Assembly: GCF_030555055.1 (NCBI RefSeq)
Contig: NZ_JAMOAO010000001.1
Span: 5,766,001-5,830,000 of the forward strand
Reading direction: 5' to 3'
Source of the DNA: Nocardiopsis sp. YSL2
GTDB taxonomy: Bacteria; Actinomycetota; Actinomycetes; Streptosporangiales; Streptosporangiaceae
Length of the DNA: 64,000 nucleotides
The position numbers and the translations under genes were made by a program. Below the pieces are notes generated by a model. The model was not told the origin of the DNA. It made no database searches and was given only the letters and a program-made list of their open reading frames with translations. Below are positions 26,336 through 33,063 of this stretch, one piece after another (within the stretch, counting starts at the first letter, position 1; the number at the start of each line of letters is the position of its first letter).

Positions 26336-26500
26336 ATGAGCACCCCCCACGCCCACGGCACCCTGCCCACCACCGACGGCCACACCCTGTACTGGCAGGC
26401 CCACGGCCACCCCCACGGCCACCCCGCCCTGGTCCTGCACGGCGGCCCCGGCTCCGGCGCCCACCCCGGGCTACGCCGACCACCCCTGACACCAGCGGGC
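26336..26500 (+). pseudogene. N-terminal fragment of prolyl iminopeptidase
   Basis: The frame starts at an ATG and reads LPTTDGHTLYWQAHGHP and PALVLHGGPGSGAHPGLRR, the first beta-strands and HGGPG oxyanion motif of a prolyl iminopeptidase. Homology ends abruptly after about 50 codons; the catalytic Ser, Asp and His regions are absent. A deletion has fused it to the regulator fragment that follows. Confidence 0.75.
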
Positions 26501-26539
26501 GCCCACCCCGCAGGGCCGGGCACCCGCTCACCGGCATGC

Positions 26540-26740
26540 TCACCGCACCAGACCCGCCCGGAACGCGAACACCACCAACTGCGCCCTATCACGCGCCCCC
26601 AGCTTCACCATCGACCGGCTCACATGCATGCGCGCCGCCGCCGGGGAGACCACCAACCGCCCCGCGATCTCCTCATTGCTCAACCCCTCACCCACCAACC
26701 CCCACCACCTCCCGTTCACGCTCGGTCACACCCACGGCCG
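26540..26740 (-). pseudogene. LuxR-type HTH fragment of a NarL-family response regulator
   Basis: Minus-strand text VTEREREVV, then after a frameshift LSNEEIAGRLVVSPAAARMH and VSRSMVKLGARDRAQLVVFA, is the DNA-binding domain of a NarL/LuxR response regulator, ending at a TGA (26542-26540). The receiver domain is missing and the frame is broken, so this is a remnant. Together with the iminopeptidase fragment it marks a deletion junction. Confidence 0.75.
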
Positions 26741-26788
26741 TCCCCCGCACGATGCCCGTGACCCCCCACCAGGCGCACAGTTCAAGGC

Positions 26789-27133
26789 ATGGACACCGTC
26801 ACCGCGGCCGCCACAGCGGCCACCACCCTGGCGGGACCGCCCTGGCACGGCGGACCGCCGCCCTTCGCACCGATCCTGGGAGCACTCATGTTCTGCCTGC
26901 TCATCGCCCTGGCCCTGGGCGCGCTGTTCTTCACCATGACGCGTCGCCGCGGCGGCCCCCCGCCCTGGGTGCGCGGCCACGCGGGCCCGCCCCGCACCTC
27001 ACCCGAAGACGACGCCCGCCGCACGCTGGCCGACCGCTTCGCCAAGGGCGACCTGACCGTGGAGGAGTTCATGGAACGCGCCAGCGCCCTGAACTGGACG
27101 CCCGGCTCCGACGAGGGACCTCGCCGCCGCTGA
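26789..27133 (+). CDS. SHOCT-domain membrane protein
   Basis: 114 aa: one transmembrane helix (ILGALMFCLLIALALGALFF, about residues 29-48) and a C-terminal SHOCT motif (DDARRTLADRFAKGDLTVEEF, read as residues 76-96). SHOCT segments are short oligomerisation modules. Small membrane SHOCT proteins frequently neighbour two-component systems, and a response-regulator remnant lies just upstream. No strong ribosome site. Confidence 0.85.
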   Translation: MDTVTAAATAATTLAGPPWHGGPPPFAPILGALMFCLLIALALGALFFTMTRRRGGPPPWVRGHAGPPRTSPEDDARRTLADRFAKGDLTVEEFMERASALNWTPGSDEGPRRR

Positions 27134-27305
27134 GAACCGACCACCGATCACCCACCGCTGACCACTGACCGCGGGCCGCACCCCATTCCCGGGGTGCGGC
27201 CCCAACCTGCGCCCCACACCACACCTCACACAGGCCACCCCACCCGACCCCATCAGCGACAATGGCCACACCCCTGCCCCGACACGAAAGGCCACCGCGC
27301 ACCCC

Positions 27306-28292
27306 ATGCCCATCCCCAAAGCCGAACTCCACCTGCACATCGAAGGCACCCTGGAGCCCGAACTCGCCTTCACCCTGGCCGACCGCAACGCCATCACCCT
27401 GCCCTACGCCGACGTCCACGCCCTACGCCAGGCCTACTCCTTCACCGACCTGCAGTCCTTCCTGAACCTCTACTACGAGCTCATGGACGTCCTGCGCACC
27501 CCCCAGGACTTCACCGACCTGGCCGAGGCCTACCTCACCCGCGCCGCCGCCCAAGGCGTGCGCCACGCCGAGATCTTCTTCGACCCCCAGGCCCACACCA
27601 ACCGCGGCATCCCCCTGGACACCGTCATCGAAGGCCTCACCGCGGCCCTGGACACCAGCCTGGCCCGCCACGGCATCTCCACCGCCCTCATCCTGTGCTT
27701 CCTGCGCGACCGCCCCGCCCACGAAGCACTCGACACCCTCCACCAGGTGCGCCCCCACCTGGACCACATCACCGCCGTCGGCCTGGACTCCGCCGAGATC
27801 GGCCACCCGCCCGAGAAATTCACCGACGTCTTCGCCGCCGCCCGCGACATGGGCCTGCGCTGCGTCGCCCACGCCGGAGAAGAAGGCCCCGCCTCCTACA
27901 TCTGGCAGGCCCTGGACCTGCTCAAGGCCGAACGCATCGACCACGGCATCCGCGCCCTGGACGACGCCGCCCTCATCGACCGCCTGGCCGCCGACCAAAC
28001 ACCACTGACCGTGTGCCCGCTGTCCAACGTGCGCCTGCGCGCCGTCGACCACATGGCCCACCACCCCCTGCCCGCCCTCATCGACGCCGGCCTGCTCGTG
28101 ACCGTCAACTCCGACGACCCCTCCTACTTCGGCGGCTACGTCCACGACAACTACCAGGCCCTGCACACCCACCTGGGCCTGGACACCGAACAACTGCGCC
28201 AACTCGCCCGCAACTCCTTCACCGCCGCCTTCCTGGACACCGAACGCAAGAACGCCCTCATCGCCCAGGTCGACGCCCACCCCGGCTGGTGA
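27306..28292 (+). CDS. Adenine deaminase (adenosine deaminase-like family)
   Basis: 328-aa metal-dependent amidohydrolase. Zinc ligands and catalytic residues: KAELHLHIEGTLEPEL (HxH) at the N-terminus, VAHAGEEGP (His, Glu), ERIDHGIRA (His) and VTVNSDDPSYFGGYV (Asp pair). The NSDDPxYFGGY ending and FFDPQAHTNRGIP are characteristic of the proteobacterial/fungal adenine deaminase branch, not adenosine deaminase, so conversion of adenine to hypoxanthine in purine salvage is the best call. CGAAAGG serves as ribosome site. A terminator hairpin follows. Confidence 0.9.
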   Translation: MPIPKAELHLHIEGTLEPELAFTLADRNAITLPYADVHALRQAYSFTDLQSFLNLYYELMDVLRTPQDFTDLAEAYLTRAAAQGVRHAEIFFDPQAHTNRGIPLDTVIEGLTAALDTSLARHGISTALILCFLRDRPAHEALDTLHQVRPHLDHITAVGLDSAEIGHPPEKFTDVFAAARDMGLRCVAHAGEEGPASYIWQALDLLKAERIDHGIRALDDAALIDRLAADQTPLTVCPLSNVRLRAVDHMAHHPLPALIDAGLLVTVNSDDPSYFGGYVHDNYQALHTHLGLDTEQLRQLARNSFTAAFLDTERKNALIAQVDAHPGW

Positions 28293-28299
28293 CACACCA

Positions 28300-28332
28300 C
28301 GGGCCCCACCCCCACCGAGGGGGAGGGGCCCG
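28300..28332. terminator. Bidirectional hairpin terminator
   Basis: Arms CGGGCCCCACCCCC and GGGGGAGGGGCCCG (one A:A mismatch) flank ACCGA between the convergent adenine deaminase (+) and DUF2332 (-) genes. Confidence 0.7.
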
Positions 28333-28343
28333 CCGGCCGACCC

Positions 28344-29330
28344 TCAGCCCGACCAGGTCACACTCTGACCGTGCTCACCGGTGTAACCCACCACCCGCCC
28401 GTCCAACGCCAGCGTGAAATCGTCCTCCACCGGCGGGCGCACACGGGGCCACCCCGGCAGCGATCGCCACCCCTCGTTGGCCACCCAGTGCCCCAGCACC
28501 CGGTCCATCGCCTGCACGAACGCCGCCACCCGCTCCTTGGGCAGATACGGCAACACGGCACTGTGCATCACCACCACCGTCGCCTCCGAAGGCGCACGAC
28601 GCACCACCGCCTCCACCTGCTCCACCAGGTCTCCGGCCACCATCAGCGGCGGATCGGCCGCCGCCACCCCCACGGCCCCCATCAACCGCTCGGTCCGCTC
28701 ACGCCCGGCCCCACCCGGCCAGATCAGCGCCTGCAACCAGCGCACATCCTCCTCACTGCGCACATCCAACGGATGCAGGTCGATCCCCGCGCGCCAGACC
28801 ACCTCGGGCACCCGGTCGGGCACCGGCACCCGCCCCGACGTCGCACACTCCAACAACACCTCGCTCCGGGCCGGGCCGATCGGAGCGGCCCCGTCGAAGG
28901 AGTACCGGTACCGGTCCGGGTACAGGCACAGCCCCGCCGACGCACCCACCTCCACCAGGGCCAGCGGCCCCGGCAACGACGCCAGCACCGGCAGCACGCT
29001 CGCCAGCCGACGCACCTCGTTGGTCTGGGTGCTGCGCTCCAGCACCACCGCCCTCACCGACTCCCAGTGCTCCACCAGATACGAGCGGAACTCCGCCCAC
29101 GAATCCACCGGCCCGCCCAGAAAGCGCACCGACGCCAACAACAGGTTCGGCTGGCGCTTGTTCCCGGCCGGCAGCTCGCACACCAACTCCACCACGGCCC
29201 GGTCCCGGGCCAGCTCACGCGCGATCTCGGCATAGGCCGGCGAGGCCCCCCGCGCGCAATGGGCGGCGAAGGCCTCGTACCGTCGCACGACAGCCTCCGC
29301 CTCGGTACCGATCTCGGCCACATGCTCCAC
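28344..29330 (-). CDS. DUF2332 family protein
   Basis: 328-aa actinobacterial DUF2332 protein. Landmarks: RRYEAFAAHCARGASPAYAEIA minus its end at the N-terminus, LVEVGASAGLCLYPDRYRY in the centre, GIDLHPLDVRSEEDVRWLQ and VVVMHSAVLPYLP. The central glycine-rich stretch resembles a SAM-binding loop, and DUF2332 is suspected to be methyltransferase-related; function is unproven. Starts at GTG 29330. Confidence 0.85.
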   Translation of the reverse strand: MEHVAEIGTEAEAVVRRYEAFAAHCARGASPAYAEIARELARDRAVVELVCELPAGNKRQPNLLLASVRFLGGPVDSWAEFRSYLVEHWESVRAVVLERSTQTNEVRRLASVLPVLASLPGPLALVEVGASAGLCLYPDRYRYSFDGAAPIGPARSEVLLECATSGRVPVPDRVPEVVWRAGIDLHPLDVRSEEDVRWLQALIWPGGAGRERTERLMGAVGVAAADPPLMVAGDLVEQVEAVVRRAPSEATVVVMHSAVLPYLPKERVAAFVQAMDRVLGHWVANEGWRSLPGWPRVRPPVEDDFTLALDGRVVGYTGEHGQSVTWSG

Positions 29331-29405
29331 GCCGTCCGCCTCTCCTCGTCACACCTGGACCCTCGTCCTGCTCCCCGCACGGTCGGGTGTGCCCATGGAG
29401 CGGCC

Positions 29406-29720
29406 TCACTGCCCTCGCAACACCGCATCCGCATGGCCGCGCGGGAGATCAACGACCTCGGCCGGCGCACCGGCGGGCGACCCCGCCCCGAAAGCAGGCC
29501 GCGGGTCGTACTCGATGACCGGCTGTACCGTCTGGGCCACCATGGGCCCCGCCAGGCGTGCGGTCAACTCCTACGCCGTGTCGATGGGCGCGCTCACCCC
29601 CGCCGCGCCCACGTGCCTGCCGTCGACGACCACCCGCTCCGGCCAGGCCGACGCACCCCACGAACCCGACTCCTCCACCGCCACCCAGTGCCCGGTCGCC
29701 GCCCGCACCAGCACACACCC
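29406..29720 (-). pseudogene. DJ-1/PfpI-family gene interrupted by an in-frame stop
   Basis: The minus strand reads TGHWVAVEESGSWGASAWPE, RVVVDGRHVGAAGVSAPIDTA, then TAG (29573-29571), then in the same frame ELTARLAGPMVAQTVQPVIEY and DPRPAFGAGSPAGAP to a TGA at 29408-29406. Intact relatives run straight through this point (GVSAGID.. to IEYDPQPPF), so the TAG is a nonsense mutation. The N-terminal half with the catalytic Cys is missing. Remnant of a GlxA-neighbour type amidotransferase-like protein. Confidence 0.7.
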
Positions 29721-29799
29721 CCTCCCTTCGAACACCTTCGAACACCCCGGCCGCGCCCGCACGGACCCGACCCGAACCTCCCCTTGTGCCGAGATGAAG

Positions 29800-29945
29800 A
29801 ACACTCCCAGCGCCCGCACCAACGCCCTCCGGGCCGTTTCCCACCGCACCCGCGCCACAGACCGGCCCGGGCTCACCCCCACCAATGCGGCGAACACCCG
29901 TACGAGACGGCGTAGCGGCATCCCCACCCGCCGCACGAGCACCAC
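29800..29945 (-). pseudogene. AraC/GlxA-type HTH fragment
   Basis: VGMPLRRLVRVFAALVGVSP and GRSVARVRWETARRAL correspond to the second helix-turn-helix of GlxA-type AraC regulators (GMSPRHLARVFxxEVGxSPxRYVERVRLEAARRLL pattern). It is followed by unrelated sequence. GlxA regulators often sit beside DJ-1/PfpI genes, so this and the fragment downstream are probably the ruins of one such pair. The remainder of 29331-30140 shows no gene. Confidence 0.55.
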
Positions 29946-30140
29946 CGCCCGCAGATCCCGACCCGGTCCTGGGTGATCCAGTACCGCACCCCGACTCACC
30001 GCCCGAGCGCCACCGCCCGGCGCCGGCGCCCAGCAACCACCACCCCCAACACGCCGACAAGAACCGAGCACATCACCAGAACTCTCACTCCCGCGCGACA
30101 ATCCAAGGCAGGTGACGACCACACACACGAACGGACACCC

Positions 30141-30818
30141 GTGAGGCTCTCAGACCGCGGCCGACTCCACCGCACACCGCGCACCACACCCGCCGCCCCG
30201 CCCCTGATCGAGCTGCGCGACGTGTCCCTCACCCACGACCACACCACCCTGCTCGACCACCTCGACCTGACCGTCCACGAAAACGAACACGTCGCCCTCA
30301 TCGGCCTCACCGCCACCGCCACCACCGCCCTGACCCACCTGCTCACCGGACGCACCACCCCCACCCGAGGCCACATCACCACCCACACACCCACCCAGCA
30401 CTTCACCCCCCACACCCACCACACCCTCGCCCAAGCCATCACCGGCCGACCCCACCCCTCACCCCTGGACCCCCACCTGTCCTCCACCCTGGCCACCACC
30501 GGCCTGGACCCACGCGACCTGCACACACCCCTGGCCCGCCTCGACCACCGCCTACTCACCCGCATCCACCACGCCCGCACCCTCTACGCCCTACGCACCG
30601 GCACCCGCATGTTCATCCACACCACCGACCCCACACCCACCCGCACACCCCACACCGGCCACCTGCTCATCACCACCCACCCCACCCACGCCCGCACCGC
30701 CGACCGCATCCTGCTCCTGGTCCACGGGCGCGTCACCGAAACCGGCACCCACCGCCAACTCCTGCTGCGCGGCGGCGCCTACGCACGCCTGTACGCCCTG
30801 CACCGGCACACCGGCTGA
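30141..30818 (+). CDS. Degenerate ABC ATPase-like protein
   Basis: 225 aa with the outline of an exporter-type ABC nucleotide-binding domain: LIELRDVSLTHDHTTLLDHL, VALIGLTATATTALTHLLTG at the Walker A position (residues 51-70), and the characteristic end GRVTETGTHRQLLLRGGAYA. The Walker A consensus is lost (LTATATT where GxGKST is expected, no Lys), the LSGGQ signature reads LARLD and Walker B reads MFIHTTDPT. It cannot be a normal ATPase. Start at GTG 30141 without a good ribosome site. Either a decaying gene kept open by codon bias or a non-catalytic paralogue. Confidence 0.7.
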   Translation: MRLSDRGRLHRTPRTTPAAPPLIELRDVSLTHDHTTLLDHLDLTVHENEHVALIGLTATATTALTHLLTGRTTPTRGHITTHTPTQHFTPHTHHTLAQAITGRPHPSPLDPHLSSTLATTGLDPRDLHTPLARLDHRLLTRIHHARTLYALRTGTRMFIHTTDPTPTRTPHTGHLLITTHPTHARTADRILLLVHGRVTETGTHRQLLLRGGAYARLYALHRHTG

Positions 30819-30867
30819 ACCCGCACATCCAGGGCACCGCCCCCGCCGCACGCCCTAGGATGAACGC

Positions 30868-31338
30868 GTGTCACCCATCACCAAGGAACTCACCGTCGGC
30901 CAGGTCGCCGAACGCGCGGGCGTCGCCGTCTCCGCCCTGCACTTCTACGAACGCCAGGGCCTCATCCACAGCCGCCGCACCACCGGCAACCAGCGCCGCT
31001 ACCGCCGCGACACCCTGCGCCGCGTCTCCTTCATCCGCATCTCCCAGCGCGTGGGCCTGCCGCTGGCCCGTATCCGCCAGGCCCTGGACGCCCTGCCCGA
31101 CAACCGCACCCCCACCCCCCGCGACTGGGCCCGCGTCTCCGAACAGTGGCGCGACGAACTCGACACCCGCATCTCCCAGCTCCTCCGCCTGCGCGACGAC
31201 CTCACCGGCTGCATCGGCTGCGGCTGCCTGTCCCTGGACACCTGCACCCTGTCCAACCCCGACGACGAGCTCGCCGCCGCCGGCAGCGGGCCCCGCCGCC
31301 TCATGGTCGACACCATCAAGGCCGAGGACCACTCCTAG
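30868..31338 (+). CDS. soxR: Redox-sensitive transcriptional activator SoxR
   Basis: 156-aa MerR-family regulator: HTH LTVGQVAERAGVAVSALHFY, long dimerisation helix, and a C-terminal CIGCGCLSLDTC that exactly fits the SoxR [2Fe-2S] spacing C-x2-C-x-C-x5-C. In actinomycetes SoxR responds to redox-active metabolites, not superoxide as such. TAGGAT (30856-30861) ends 6 nt before the GTG start, so the gene is likely leaderless. Confidence 0.95.
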   Translation: MSPITKELTVGQVAERAGVAVSALHFYERQGLIHSRRTTGNQRRYRRDTLRRVSFIRISQRVGLPLARIRQALDALPDNRTPTPRDWARVSEQWRDELDTRISQLLRLRDDLTGCIGCGCLSLDTCTLSNPDDELAAAGSGPRRLMVDTIKAEDHS

Positions 31339-31858
31339 CCGACGCCGGCCGCCCCCGCCGGGCGGTCCCGGCTCGCCGGGGCCCGCCATCCTGGGTCGGA
31401 CACGGCACTTCCCAGGGGTGAGAGCCTCCAGCACACCCGGCACGAGACACGTTGTCGGCGGTCAGAACAGGTTGATACCGGGACGGACCACGACGGTCCG
31501 CCAGGCCGCTCCGCACGGCCGGATCGGCCTACCCCCTGGCCTGCGAGATCGCCAGAGCATGGCCGGTATCCGGCGCATCTCGTTCGCCCCCTGAACGCCC
31601 TCGTGCGGTGGAACCCGCTGTACATCGACGCCGCCATGGGCGACCAGCGCCCATGGCCATCGCGATTCCCACGAACGGATTGCGCATATTGTCCTGTTTT
31701 TTGGCTGTCTCAGAATGGCCGCCAGGTCTTCCCCCTGCGTGAACCGTGACAACAAAGGGTAGGGTGCCCGGCGGGCGGATGCCACCGCTCGAAGCACACC
31801 GGACACAGCCATTCTCCGGCGTGCTGAATTCTGGCGCAAAACGGAGGACGATAGCACG
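31339..31858. other. Intergenic region upstream of toxin-like operon
   Basis: About 520 bp without an intact gene. It contains a Tn3 transposase relic (31590-31650), an AT-rich patch (31676-31705, including TTGTCCTGTTTTTTGG) that may hold the promoter of the downstream operon, and a minus-strand AGGACA site followed by ATGCGCAATCCG near 31685 that looks like the start of a gene cut off after about 15 codons. Confidence 0.45.
31590..31650 (+). pseudogene. Tn3-family TnpA C-terminal relic
   Basis: LNALVRWNPLYIDAAM aligns with LNCVTLWNTVYMNAAL near the C-terminus of the intact TnpA in this window (LN..V.WN..Y..AA). Only about 20 codons remain and there is no flanking inverted repeat that I can see. 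It suggests an older Tn3-family insertion at the left border of the toxin-like locus. Confidence 0.45.
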
Positions 31859-32956
31859 ATGGGGAACAACGTCATCGAACTCAGGGAACAGGCGAAGCAG
31901 TTCGTCGACCAGAGCGGCCCGAAGCAGCGATTCGCCCTGGCGGACGGCGACATGTACACCGTGCAGGCCTACTGCATCCACGTCATGGGCCTGCCCCTCA
32001 CCCACGACGAACTCAAGACCAGGCTCGGACTCCTCAAGGAGGACGACACCACCGAATTCAGCGACCTCCTCCAGCAGTACCAGGCCATGAGCGAGCACGT
32101 GAAGAAGTGGGACTCGGTGACCCAGGACACGGTGTCCCTGGCCAACGGCATCTCCAACTACGGCAGGCAGGCCGCCACGGTCTACTACAAGAAGCTGGCC
32201 GAACTCGCCGAGCAGGGCCTGGAGGACGAGGCAAGGAAGAAGAAGTTCCTCGCCATCCTGGACAACCGGGCCGAAGAGGCGAAAAAGTTCGCAGAAAAGG
32301 CAGCCAAGGCCGCCGCGGACGTCGCGGAATTCCACCAGGCCACCGCGCAGGACTCCGTCAGCATGGAAAAACTGAAGCAGACCTACGACACAAGGTATGA
32401 CAATGACAATGAAGAGTGGAAGAAGGTGGACGACGAGATCAAGAAACTCCAGGACGACCTGAAGAAGGAGATCGAGGACTTCAATGCCGAGTGCATGGCC
32501 GACGGAAAGCGCCCGTGGTACGAGTGGGCCGGTTTCGTCGCGGAACTGGTCTCCCCGGGCGGCGGCCTGGCCCGCGTCACCAAGCTGAACGACTGCCGCA
32601 AGGCGATCAAGGAGACCGAGGACAAGATCGGCGTCCACAAGGGCCTGCTGGAGCGCAACACCCGCATCAGGGCATCGACCAAGTCCGCCCTGGACTCCAT
32701 CAGCGGGACCGCCGAGATCGCGAAGAAGGCCGAAGGCGTCCTCGGACGCATGCGAAGCGGCTGGCAGCGCATCGCCGAGAACCTGGACAGCATCCGCGAC
32801 CTGGTGGACACAGACATCAGGAAGGTACAGGGCCTGGTCGACCTACAGATCGAACAGGCCGTCAGCGACTGGGAGAACGTCGGCCAGATGGCCCAGAAGT
32901 ACGCCGACACGGCCTTCGTGGACAACCCCGGCCGCCCCGCAGCCCTAGCCGCCTGA
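31859..32956 (+). CDS. Alpha-pore-forming toxin-like protein (xenorhabdolysin A / ClyA-like)
   Basis: 365 aa, almost entirely helical and rich in Lys, Glu and Ala, unlike its neighbours. Residues 30-90 (DGDMYTVQAYCIHVMGLPLT ... HVKKWDSVTQDTVSLANGIS) match the N-terminal pattern of the XaxA family; long helices at about 128-212 and 245-350 flank a short less polar hairpin (WYEWAGFVAELVSPGGGLAR, 220-239) where alpha-PFTs insert into membranes. No signal peptide. Ribosome site GGAGG at 31843-31847. The codons include more AAG/GAA and lower GC than adjacent genes, hinting at transfer. First gene of a three-gene same-strand cluster. The family call rests on pattern and fold, not on an alignment. 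Confidence 0.7.
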   Translation: MGNNVIELREQAKQFVDQSGPKQRFALADGDMYTVQAYCIHVMGLPLTHDELKTRLGLLKEDDTTEFSDLLQQYQAMSEHVKKWDSVTQDTVSLANGISNYGRQAATVYYKKLAELAEQGLEDEARKKKFLAILDNRAEEAKKFAEKAAKAAADVAEFHQATAQDSVSMEKLKQTYDTRYDNDNEEWKKVDDEIKKLQDDLKKEIEDFNAECMADGKRPWYEWAGFVAELVSPGGGLARVTKLNDCRKAIKETEDKIGVHKGLLERNTRIRASTKSALDSISGTAEIAKKAEGVLGRMRSGWQRIAENLDSIRDLVDTDIRKVQGLVDLQIEQAVSDWENVGQMAQKYADTAFVDNPGRPAALAA

Positions 32957-33063
32957 GAACTCACCACCCACACGGCCCGGCACCGGAAATACCAGGACCA
33001 GCGCGGTGGACGGGCGCGGGACGAGGAGACCTCCCGCGCCCACCCCCGACCACGGAGGCACAC

